Origin: Eledone cirrhosa
Lineage: Eukaryota; Mollusca; Cephalopoda; Octopoda; Eledonidae
DNA: 64,000 nt
Reading direction: 5' to 3'
Assembly (NCBI GenBank): GCA_964016885.1
Contig: OZ024744.1
Coordinates: forward strand, 111,126,536 to 111,190,535
How positions within the stretch are numbered: position 1 is the stretch's first letter; each line of letters begins with the position of its first letter. Made by a program: the position numbers and the translations under genes. The notes below the pieces were generated by a model, which was not told where the DNA came from, searched no databases, and worked only from the letters and a program-made list of their open reading frames with translations. Shown one piece after another: positions 43,561 through 56,584 of the stretch.

Positions 43561-44088
43561 AAAACTACACAATCCACTATAAATTACCTTGCCCTGAACA
43601 CAGTAAAACTACACAATCCACTATTACTTACCTTGCCCTGAACACAGAATAACTACACAATCCACTATAACTTAACTGGTCCTGAACACAGTAAAACTAC
43701 ACAATCCACTATTATTTACCTTGCTCTGAACACAGAAATACTACACAATCCACTATAACTTACTTTGCCATGAACACAGTAAAACTACACAATCCACTAT
43801 TACTTACCTTGCTCTGAACACAGAAAAACTACACAATCCACTATAACTTACTTTGCCATGAACACAGTAAAACTACACAATCCACTATAACTTAACTGGC
43901 CCTGAACACAGTAACACTACACAATCAACTATAACTTACCTTGCTCTGAACACATTAAAACTACACAATGCACTATAACTTACTTTGCCATGAACACAGT
44001 AAAACTACACAATCCACTATTACTTACCTTGCTCTGAACACAGTAAAACTACACAATCCACTATTACTTACCTTGCTCTGAACACAGA
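43561..44088. repeat. Transition block of 12 monomers
   Basis: Twelve units continue the normal order after the duplication (AAATT, TACTT, TTAACTGG, TACT, TTTGCCATG and so on). There are private changes such as TTAACTGGTCC near 43674 and AACACATTAAAAC near 43951. The last unit ends AACACAGA and is followed by CAAACTAC. Elsewhere (38412, 41184) that pair leads to CAGTATAAC, but here it leads to the AGCTTACATTG class, which marks an exchange point. Confidence 0.7.
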
Positions 44089-46068
44089 CAAACTACACAA
44101 TCCACTATAGCTTACATTGCTCTGAACACAGTAAAACTACACAATCCACTATAGCTTACCTTGCCCTGAACACAGTAAAACTACACAATCCACTATAAAT
44201 TACCTTGCTCTGAACACAGTAAAATTACACAATCCACTATAACTTACCTTGCTCTGAACACAGTAAACCTACACAATCCACTATAAATTACCTTGCCCTG
44301 AACACAGTAAAACTACACAATCCACTATAAGTTACCTTGCTCTGAACACAGTAAAACAACACAATCCACTATAACTTAACTGGCCCTGAACACAGTAAAG
44401 CTACACAATCCACTATAACTTACCATGCCCTGAACACAGTAAAACTAAACAATCCACTATAACTTACATTGCCCTGAACCCAGTAAAATTACACAAACCA
44501 CTATAAATTACCTTGCCCGGAGCACAGTAAAACTACACAATCCACTATAGTTTACCTTGCCCTGAAAACAGCAAAACTACACAATCCACTATAAATTACC
44601 TTGCCCTGAACACAGTAAAACTACACAATCCACTATTACTTACCTTGCTCTGAACACAGTAAAACTACACAATCCACTATTACTTACCTTGCTCTGAACA
44701 CAGAAAAACTACACAATCCACTATAACTTACTTTGCCATGAACACAGTAAAACTACACAATCCACTATTACTTACCTTGCTCTGAACACAGAAAAACTAC
44801 ACAATCCACTATAACTTACTTTGCCATGAACACAGTAAAACTACACAATCCACTATAACTTAACTGGCTCTGAACACAGTAACACTACACAATCAACTAT
44901 AACTTACCTTGCTCTGAACACAGTAAAACTACACAATGCACTATAACTTACTTTGCCATGAACACAGTAAAACTACACAATCCACTATAACTTACCTTGC
45001 ACTGAACACAGTAAAACTACACAATCCACTATAAATTACCTTGTTCTGAACACAGTAAAACTACACAATCCACTCTAACTTACCTTGCCCAGAACAAAGT
45101 AAAACTACGTAATCCACTATACCTTACCTTGCCCTGAACACAGTGAAACTACACAATCCACTATAACTTACCTTGCTCTGAACACAGTAAAACTACACAA
45201 TCCACTATACCTTACCTTGCCCTGAACACAGTAAAACTACATAATCCACTATAGTTTACCTTGCCCTGAACACAATAAAACTACACAATCCACTATAAAT
45301 TACCTTGCTCTGAACACAATAAAACTACACAATCCACTATAACTTAACTGGCCCTGAACACAGTAAAACTACACAATCCACTATAACTTACCTTACCCTG
45401 AACACAGTAAAACTACACAATCCACTATAACAAACATTGCCCTGAACACGGTAAAACTACACAAACCACTATAAATTACCTTGCCCTGAACACAGTAAAA
45501 CTACATAATCCACTATAGTTTACCTTGCCCTGAACACAATAAAACTACACAATCCACTATAAATTACCTTGCCCTGAACACAGTAAAACTACACAATCCA
45601 CTATAACGTACCTTGCCCTGTACACAGTAAAACTACTTAATTCACTATACCTTACCTTGCCCTGAACACAGTAAAACTACACAATCCACTATAACTTACC
45701 TTGCCCTAAACACAGTAAAACTACACAATCCTCTATAACTTACCTTGCTGTGAACACAGTAAAACTACACAATCCACTATGCCTTACCTTGCCCTGAACA
45801 CAGTAAAACTACACAATCCACTATAACTTACTTTGACATGAACACAGTAAAACTACACAATCCACTACAACTTACCTTGCACTGAACACAGTAAAACTAC
45901 ACAATCCACTATAAATTACCTTCCTCTGAACACAGTAAAACTACACAATCCACTATAACTTAACTGGCCCTGAACACGGTAACACTACACAATCCACTCT
46001 AACTTACCTTGCCCAGAACAAATTATAACTACGTAATCCACTATACCTTACCTTGCCCTGAACACAGT
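44089..46068. repeat. 45-monomer HOR, copy 1 (1,980 bp)
   Basis: The start of this copy is identical to 46069 and 48049 over several hundred bases (for example 44101-44340 against 46081-46320). Inside, it has extra units near 44580-44990 and lacks others near 45645, so its total length still equals 45 units. It keeps AATGCACTATAAC and CTTTGCCATG as separate units (44925, 44969), where copy 2 has the fused unit. Private changes include GGAGCACAG near 44519 and CCTGTACACAG near 45618. Confidence 0.82.
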
Positions 46069-48048
46069 CAAACTACACAATCCACTATAGCTTACATTGC
46101 TCTGAACACAGTAAAACTACACAATCCACTATAGCTTACCTTGCCCTGAACACAGTAAAACTACACAATCCACTATAAATTACCTTGCTCTGAACACAGT
46201 AAAATTACACAATCCACTATAACTTACCTTGCTCTGAACACAGTAAACCTACACAATCCACTATAAATTACCTTGCCCTGAACACAGTAAAACTACACTA
46301 TCCACTATAAGTTACCTTGCTCTGAACACAGTAAAACAACACAATCCACTATAACTTAACTGGCCCTGAACACAGTAAAACTACACAATCCACTATAACT
46401 TACCATGCCCTGAACACAGTAAAACTAAACAATCCACTATAACTTACATTGCCCTGAACACAGTAAAATTACACAAACCACTATAAATTACCTTGCCCGG
46501 AACACAGTAAAACTACACAATCCACTATAGTTTACCTTGCCCTGAACACAGTAAAACTACACAATCCACTATTACTTACCTTGCTCTGAACACAGTAAAA
46601 CTACACAATCCACTATTACTTACCTTGCTCTGAACACAGAAAAACTACACAATCAACTATAACTTACTTTGCCATGAACACAGTAAAACTACACAATCCA
46701 CTATTACTTACCTTGCTCTGAACACAGAAAAACTACACAATCCACTATAACTTACTTTGCCATGAACACAGTAAAACTACACAATCCACTATAACTTAAC
46801 TGGCCCTGAACACAGTAACACTACACAATCAACTATAACTTACCTTGCTCTGAACACAGTAAAACTACACAATGCACTATAACTTACCTTGCACTGAACA
46901 CAGTAAAACTACACAATCCACTATAAATTACCTTGTTCTGAACACAGTAAAACTACACAATCCACTCTAAATTACCTTGCCCAGAACAAAGTAAAACTAT
47001 GTAATCCACTATACCTTACCTTGCCCTGAACACAGTGAAACTACACAATCCACTATAACTTACCTTGCTCTGAACACAGTAAAACTACACAATCCACTAT
47101 ACCTTACCTTGCCCTGAACACAGTAAAACTACATAATCCACTATAGTTTACCTTACCCTGAACACAATAAAACTACACAATCCACTATAAATTACCTTGC
47201 TCTGAACACAATAAAACTACACAATCCACTATAACTTAACTGGCCCTGAACACAGTAAAACTACACAATTCACTATAACTTACCTTACCCTGAACACAGT
47301 AAAACTACACAATCCACTATAACAAACATTGCCCTGAACACGGTAAAACTACACAAACCACTATAAATTACCTTGCCCTGAACACAGTAAAACTACATAA
47401 TCCACTATAGTTTACCTTGCCCTGAACACAATAAAACTACACAATCCACTATAAATTACCTTGCCCTGAACACAGTAAAACTACACAATCCACTATAACG
47501 TACCTTGCCCTGAACACAGTAAAACTACTTAATTCACTATAACTTACCTTGCTCTGAACACAGTAAAACTACACAATCCACTATACCTTACCTTGCCCTG
47601 AACACAGTAAAACTACACAATCCACTATAACTTACCTTGCCCTGAACACAGTAAAACTACACAATCCTCTATAACTTACCTTGCTGTGAACACAGTAAAA
47701 CTACACAATCCACTATGCCTTACCTTGCCCTGAACACAGTAAAACTACACAATCCACTATTACTTACATTGCTCTGAACACAGAAAAACTACACAATCCA
47801 CTATTACTTACATTGCTCTGAACACAGAAAAACTACACAATCCACTACAACTTACCTTGCACTGAACAGAGTAAAACTACACAATCCACTATAAATTACC
47901 TTCCTCTGAACACAGTAAAACTACACAATCCACTATAACTTAACTGGCCCTGAACACGGTAACACTACACAATCCACTCTAACTTACCTTGCCCAGAACA
48001 AAGTATAACTACGTAATCCACTATACCTTACCTTGCCCTGAACACAGT
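46069..48048. repeat. 45-monomer HOR, copy 2 (1,980 bp)
   Basis: This is the second copy with the fused lineage-marker unit at 46861 and the AACAAACATT marker at 47321. Its internal order follows the 1,980-bp family at 23805-29700, so it belongs with the 3,960-bp HOR lineage even though the 2,772-bp duplication lies between them. It has a doubled TATTACTTACATTG unit near 47757-47844 and a private AATCAACTATAACTTAC near 46651. Confidence 0.85.
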
Positions 48049-48796
48049 CAAACTACACAATCCACTATAGCTTACATTGCTCTGAACACAGTAAAACTAC
48101 ACAATCCACTATAGCTTACCTTGCCCTGAACACAGTAAAACTACACAATCCACTATAAATTACCTTGCTCTGAACACAGTAAAATTACACAATCCACTAT
48201 AACTTACCTTGCTCTGAACACAGTAAACCTACACAATCCACTATAAATTACCTTGCCCTGAACACAGTAAAACTACACAATCCACTATAAGTTACCTTGC
48301 TCTGAACACAGTAAAACAACACAATCCACTATAACTTAACTGGCCCTGAACACAGTAAAACTACACAATCCACTATAACTTACCATGCCCTGAACACAGT
48401 AAAACTAAACAATCCACTATAACTTACATTGCCCTGAACACAGTAAAATTACACAAACCACTATAAATTACCTTGCCCGGAACACAGTAAAACTACACAA
48501 TCCACTATAGTTTACCTTGCCCTGAACACAGTAAAACTACACAATCCACTATTACTTACCTTGCTCTGAACACAGTAAAACTACACAATCCACTATTACT
48601 TACCTTGCTCTGAACACAGAAAAACTACACAATCCACTATAACTTACTTTGCCATGAACACAGTAAAACTACACAATCCACTATTACTTACCTTGCTCTG
48701 AACACAGAAAAACTACACAATCCACTATAACTTACTTTGCCATGAACACAGTAAAACTACACAATCCACTATAACTTAACTGGCCCTGAACACAGT
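48049..48796. repeat. 45-monomer HOR, copy 3, first 17 units
   Basis: These 17 units match 46069-46816 closely. At 48797 the AACACTAC unit continues with CCACTATAAATT instead of CAACTATAAC. The array then switches to the subfamily that fills 48840-56500, so the third copy was cut off inside a single monomer by an in-phase exchange. Confidence 0.85.
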
Positions 48797-51700
48797 AACA
48801 CTACACAATCCACTATAAATTACCTTGCTCTGAACACAGTAAAACTACACAATCCACTATAACTTACCTTGCTCTGAACACAGTAAAACTACACAATCCA
48901 CTATAACTTACCTTGCTCTGAACACAGTAAAACTACACAATCCACTATAACTTACTTTGCCATGAACACAGTAAAACTATACAATCTACTATAACTTACC
49001 CTGCACTGAACACAGTAAAACTACACAATCCACTATAGTTTACCTTGCCCTGAACACAGTAAAACTACACAATCCACTATAACGTACCTTTCCCTGAACA
49101 CAGTAAAACTACTTAATTCACTATAACTTACCTTGCTCTGAACACAGTAAAACTACACAATCCACTATACCTTACCTTGCCCTGAACACAGTAAAACTAC
49201 ACAATCCACTCTAGCTTACATTGCTCTGAACACAGTAAAACTACACAATCCACTATAAATTACCTTGCCCTGAACACAGTAAAACTACACAATCCACTAT
49301 TACTTACCTTGCCCTGAACACAGAATAACTACACAATCCACTATAACTTAACTGGCCCTGAACACAGTAAAACTACACAATCCAGTATAACTTACTTTGC
49401 CATGAACACAGTAAAACTACACAATCCACTATTACTTACCTTGCTCTGAACACAGAAAAACTACACAATCCACTATAACTTACTTTGCCATGAACACAGT
49501 AAAACTACACAATCCACTATAACTTAACTGGCCCTGAACACAGTAACACTACACAATCAACTATAACTTACCTTGCTCTGAACACAGTAAAACTACACAA
49601 TGCACTATAACTTAATTTGCCATGAACACAGTAAAACTACACAATCCACTATAACTTACCTTGCACTGAACACAGTAATACTACACAATCCACTATAAAT
49701 TACCTTGTTCTGAACACAGTAAAACTACTCAATCCACTCTAACTTACCTTGCCCAGAACAAAGTAAAACTACGTAATCCACTATACCTTACCTTGCCCTG
49801 AACACAGTGAAACTACACAATCCACTATAACTTACCTTGCTCTGAACACAATAAAACTACACAATCCACTATAAATTAACTTGCTCTGAACACAATAAAA
49901 CTACACAATCCACTATAACTTAACTGGCCCTGAACACAGTAAAACTACACAATCCACTATAACTTACCTTGCCCTGAACACAGTAAAACTACACAATCCA
50001 CTATAACAAACATTGCCCTTAACACGGTAAATCTACACAAACCACTATAAATTACCTTGCCCTGAACACAGTAATACTACATAATCCACTATAGTTTACC
50101 TTGCCCTGAACACAATAAAACTACACAATCCACTATAAATTACCTTGCCCTGAACACAGTAAAACTACACAATCCACTATAACATACCTTGCCCTGAACA
50201 CAGTAAAACTACTTAATTCACTATAACTTAACTTGCTCTGAACACAGTAAAACTACACAATCCACAATACCTTAGCTTGCCCTGAACACAGTAAAACTAC
50301 ACAATCCACTATAACTTACCTTGCCCTGAACACAGTAAAACTACACAATCCTCTATAACTTACCTTGCTGTGAACACAGTAAAACTACACAATCCACTAT
50401 GCCTTACCTTGCCCTGAACACAGTAAAACTACACAATCCACTATAACTTACTTTGCCATGAACACAGTAAAATTACACAATCCACTACAACTTACCTTGC
50501 ACTGAACACAGTAAAACTACACAATCCACTATAAATTACCTTCCTCTGAACACAGTAAAACTACACAATCCACTATAACTTAACTGGCCCTGAACACAGT
50601 AACACTACACAATCCACTCTAACTTACCTTGCCCAGAACAAAGTATAACTACGTAATCCACTATACCTTACCTTGCCCTGAACACAGTCAAACTACACAA
50701 TCCACTATAGCTTACATTGCTCTGAACACAGTAAAACTAAACAATCCACTATAGCTTACCTTGCCCTGAACACAGTAAAACTACACAATCCACTATAGCT
50801 TACCTTGCCCTGAACACAGAAAAACTAAACAATCCACTATAACTTACATTGCCCTGAACACAGTAAAACTACACAATCCACTATAAATTACCTTGCTCTG
50901 AACACAGTAAACCTACACAATCCACTATAAATTACCTTGCCCTGAACACAGTAAAACTACACCATCCACTATAAGTTACCTTGCTCTGAACACAGTAAAA
51001 CAACACAATCCACTATAACTTAACTGGCCCTGAACACAGTAAAACTACACAATCCACTATAACTTACCATGCCCTGAACACAGTAAAACTAAACAATCCA
51101 CTATAACTTACATTTCCCTGAACACAGTAAAATTACACAAACCACTATAAATTACCTTGCCCGGAACACAGTAAAACTACACAATCCACTATAGTTTACC
51201 TTGCCCTGAACACAGTAAAACTACACAATCCACTATAACTTAACTGGCCCTGAACACAGTAAAACTACACAATCCACTATAACTTACCTTGCCCTGGACA
51301 CAGTAAAACTACACAATCCACTACAACTTACCTTGCTCTGAACACAGTAAAACTACACAATCCACTATAACGTACCTTGGCCTGAACACAGTAAAACTAC
51401 ACAATCCACTATAGCTTACATTGCTCTGAACACAGTAAAACTACACAATCCATTATAGCTTACCTTGCCCTGAAAACAGTGGAACTACACAATCCACTAT
51501 AAATTACCTTGCTCTGAACACAGTAAAACTACACAATCCACTATAACTTACCTTGCTCTGAACACAGTAAAACTACACAATCCACTATAACTTACTTTGC
51601 CATGAACACAGTAAAACTACACAATCCACTATAACTTACCTTGCACTGAACACAGTAAAACTACACAATCCACTATAGTTTACCTTGCCCTGAACACAGT

Positions 51701-54700
51701 AAAACTACACAATCCACTATAACGTACCTTGCCCTGAACACAGTAAAACTACTTAATTCACTATAACTTACCTTGCTCTGAACACAGTAAAACTACACAA
51801 TCCACTATACCTTACCTTGCCCTGAACACAGTAAAACTACACAATCCACTATAGCTTACATTGCTCTGAACACAGTAAAACTACACAATCCACTATAAAT
51901 TACCTTGCCCTGAACACAGTAAAACTACACAATCCACTATTACTTACCTTGCCCTGAACACAGAATAACTACACAATCCACTATAACTTAACTGGCCCTG
52001 AACACAGTAAAACTACACAATCCACTATTACTTACCTTGCTCTGAACACAGAAAAACTACACAATCCACTATAACTTACTTTGCCATGAACACAGTAAAA
52101 CTACACAATCCACTATAACTTAACTGGCCCTGAACACAGTAACACTACACAATCAACTATAACTTACCTTGCTCTGAACACAGTAAAACTACACAATGCA
52201 CTATAACTTACTTTGCCATGAACACAGTAAAACTACACAATCCACTATTACTTACCTTGCTCTGAACACAGTAAAACTACACAATCCACTATTACTTACC
52301 TTGCTCTGAACACAGACAAACTACACAATCCACTATAACTTACTTTGCCATGAACACAGTAAAACTACACAATCCACTATTACTTACCTTGCTCTGAACA
52401 CAGAAAAACTACACAATCCACTATAACTTACTTTGCCATGAACACAGTAAAACTACACAATCCACTATAACTTAACTGGCCTTGAACACAGTAACACTAC
52501 ACAATCAACTATAACTTACCTTGCTCTGAACACAGTAAAACTACACAATGCACTATAACTTACTTTGCCATGAACACAGTAAAACTACACAATCCACTAT
52601 AACTTACCTTGCACTGAACACAGTAAAACTACACAATCCACTATAAATTACCTTGTTCTGAACACAGTAAAACTACACAATCCACTCTAACTTACCTTGC
52701 CCAGAACAAAGTAAAACTACGTAATCCACTATACCTTACCTTGCCCTGAACACAGTGAAACTACACAATCCACTATAACTTACCTTGCTCTGAACACAGT
52801 AAAACTACACAATCCACTATACCTTACCTTGCCCTGAACACAGTAAAACTACATAATCCACTATAGTTTACCTTGCCCTGAACACAATAAAACTACACAA
52901 TCCACTATAAATTACCTTGCTCTGAACACAATAAAACTACACAATCCACTATAACTTAACTGGCCCTGAACACAGTAAAACTACACAATCCACTATAACT
53001 TACCTTGCCCTGAACACAGTAAAACTACACAATCCACTATAACAAACATTGCCCTTAACACGGTAAATCTACACAAACCACTATAAATTACCTTGCCCTG
53101 AACACAGTAAAACTACATAATCCACTATAGTTTACCTTGCCCTGAACACAATAAAACTACACAATCCACAATACCTTACCTTGCCCTGAACACAGTAAAA
53201 CTACACAATCCACTATAACTTACCTTGCCCTGAACACAGTAAAACTACACAATCCTCTATAACTTACCTTGCTGTGAACACAGTAAAACTACACAATCCA
53301 CTATGCCTTACCTTGCCCTGAACACAGTAAAACTACTCAATCCACTATAACTTACTTTGCCATGAACACAGTAAAACTACACGATCCACTACAACTTACC
53401 TTGCACTGAACACAGTAAAACTACACAATCCACTATAAATTACCTTCCTCTGAACACAGTAACACTACACAATCCACTCTAACTTACCTTGCCCAGAACA
53501 AAGTATAACTACGTAATCCACTATACCTTACCTTGCCCTGAACACAGTCAAACTACACAATCCACTATAGCTTACATTGCTCTGAACACAGTAAAACTAA
53601 ACAATCCACTATAGCTTACCTTGCCCTGAACACAGTAAAACTACACAATCCACTATAGCTTACCTTGCCCTGAATACAGAAAAACTAAACAATCCACTAT
53701 AACTTACATTGCCCTGAACACAGTAAAACTACACAATCCACTATAAATTACCTTGCTCTGAACACAGTAAAATTACACAATCCACTATAACTTACCTTGC
53801 TCTGAACACAGTAAACCTACACAATCCACTATAAATTACCTTGCCCTGAACACAGTAAAACTACACAATCCACTATAAGTTACCTTGCTCTGAACACAGT
53901 AAAACAACACAATCCACTATAACTTAACTGGCCCTGAACACAGTAAAACTACACAATCCACTATAACTTACCATGCCCTGAACACAGTAAAACTAAACAA
54001 TCCACTATAACTTACATTGCCCTGAACACAGTAAAATTACACAAACCACTATAAATTACCTTGCCCGGAACACAGTAAAACTACACAATCCACTATAGTT
54101 TACCTTGCCCTGAACACAGTAAAACTACACAATCCACTATAAATTACCTTGCCCTGAACACAGTAAAACTACACAATCCACTATAACTTACCTTGCCCTG
54201 GACACAGTAAAACTACACAATCCACTATAACTTACCTTGCTCTGAACACAGTAAAACTACACAATCCACTATACCTTACCTTGGCCTGAACACAGTAAAA
54301 CTACACAATCCACTATAGCTTACATTGCTCTGAACACAGTAAAACTACACAATCCATTATAGCTTACCTTGCCCTGAAAACAGTGGAACTACACAATCCA
54401 CTATAAATTACCTTGCTCTGAACACAGTAAAACTACACAATCCACTATAACTTACCTTGCTCTGAACACAGTAAAACTACACGATCCACTATAACTTACC
54501 TTGCTCTGAACACAGTAAAACTACACAATCCACTATACCTTACCTTGCCCTGAACACAGTGAAACTACACAATCCACTATAACTTACCTTGCTCTGAACA
54601 CAGTAAAACTACACAATCCACTATACCTTACCTTGCCCTGAACACAGTAAAACTACATAATCCACTATAGTTTACCTTGCCCTGAACACAATAAAACTAC

Positions 54701-56540
54701 ACAATCCACTATAAATTACCTTGCTCTGAACACAATAAAACTACACAATCCACTATAACTTAACTGGCCCTGAACACAGTAAAACTACACAATCCACTAT
54801 AACTTACCTTGCCCTGAACACAGTAAAACTACACAATCCACTATAACAAACATTGCCCTTAACACGGTAAATCTACACAAACCACTATAAATTACCTTGC
54901 CCTGAACACAGTAAAACTACATAATCCACTATAGTTTACCTTGCCCTGAACACAATAAAACTACACAATCCACTATAAATTACCTTGCCCTGAACACAGT
55001 AAAACTACACAATCCACTATAACGTACCTGGCCCTGAACACAGTAAAACTACTTAATTCACTATAACTTACCTTGCTCTGAACACAGTAAAACTACACAA
55101 TCCACAATACCTTACCTTGCCCTGAACACAGTAATACTACACAATCCACTATAACTTACCTTGCCCTGAACACAGTAATACTACACAATCCACTATAACT
55201 TACCTTGGCCTGAACACAGTAAAACTACACAATCCACTATGCCTTACCTTGCCCTGAACACAGTAAAACTACTCAATCCACTATAACTTACTTTGCCATG
55301 AACACAGTAAAACTACACAATCCACTATAAATTACCTTCCTCTGAACACAGTAACACTACACAATCCACTCTAACTTACCTTGCCCAGAACAAAGTATAA
55401 CTACGTAATCCACTATACCTTACCTTGCCCTGAACACAGTCAAACTACACAATCCACTATAGCTTACATTGCTCTGAACACAGTAAAACTAAACAATCCA
55501 CTATAGCTTACCTTGCCCTGAACACAGTAAAACTACACAATCCACTATAGCTTACCTTGCCCTGAACACAGAAAAACTAAACAATCCACTATAACTTACA
55601 TTGCCCTGAACACAGTAAAACTACACAATCCACTATAAATTACCTTGCTCTGAACACAGTAAAATTACACAATCCACTATAACTTACCTTGCTCTGAACA
55701 CAGTAAACCTACACAATCCACTATAAATTACCTTGCCCTGAACACAGTAAAACTACACAATCCACTATAAGTTACCTTGCTCTGAACACAGTAAAACAAC
55801 ACAATCCACTATAACTTAACTGGCCCTGAACACAGTAAAACTACACAATCCACTATAACTTACCATGCCCTGAACACAGTAAAACTAAACAATCCACTAT
55901 AACTTACATTGCCCTGAACACAGTAAAATTACACAAACCACTATAAATTACCTTGCCCGGAACACAGTAAAACTACACAATCCACTATAGTTTACCTTGC
56001 CCTGAACACAGTAAAACTACACAATCCACTATAAATTACCTTGCCCTGAACACAGTAAAACTACACAATCCACTATAACTTACCTTGCCCTGGACACAGT
56101 AAAACTACACAATCCACTATAACTTACCTTGCTCTGAACACAGTAAAACTACACAATCCACTATACCTTACATTGGCCTGAACACAGTAAAACTACACAA
56201 TCCACTATAGCTTACATTGCTCTGAACACAGTAAAACTACACAATCCATTATAGCTTACCTTGCCCTGAAAACAGTGGAACTACACAATCCACTATAAAT
56301 TACCTTGCTCTGAACACAGTAAAACTACACTATCCACTATAACTTACCTTGCTCTGAACACAGTAAAACTACACAATCCACTATAACTTACCTTGCTCTG
56401 AACACAGTAAAACTACACAATCCACTATAACTTACTTTGCCATGAACACAGTAAAACTACACAATCCACTATAACTTACCTTGCACTGAACACAGTAAAA
56501 CTATACAATCCACTATAGTTTACCTTGCCCTGAACACAGT
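48797..56540. repeat. Mixed HOR block related to the 2,772-bp repeat
   Basis: AACAAACATT markers at 50005, 53041 and 54845 lie 69 and 41 units apart. All carry the CCCTTAACACGG subtype shared with 39049 and 41821. TGGACACAG units (near 51296, 54200, 56092), CCACAATACC units (near 50264, 53166, 55103) and ACTCAATCC units recur, but unit numbers between them vary. No exact long period holds over the block. Local private changes (for example AACATACC near 50182 and TTAGCTTGCC near 50273) suggest more time since the last homogenisation than in 25785-43560. Confidence 0.75.
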
Positions 56541-56584
56541 AAAAGAGCACAATCTTCTATAACTTACCTTGCCCTGAACACAGT
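56541..56584 (+). repeat. Aberrant monomer AAAAGAGCAC, also at 63974
   Basis: The unit starts AAAAGAGCACAATCTTC, a cluster of changes (CTA to GAG, CCA to TTC) not seen in other units. The same start occurs at 63974-64000, where the window ends. In both places the preceding unit is an AAAACTATAC, AGTTTACC unit. The two segments are therefore copies of each other, 169 units minus three bases apart. Confidence 0.9.
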
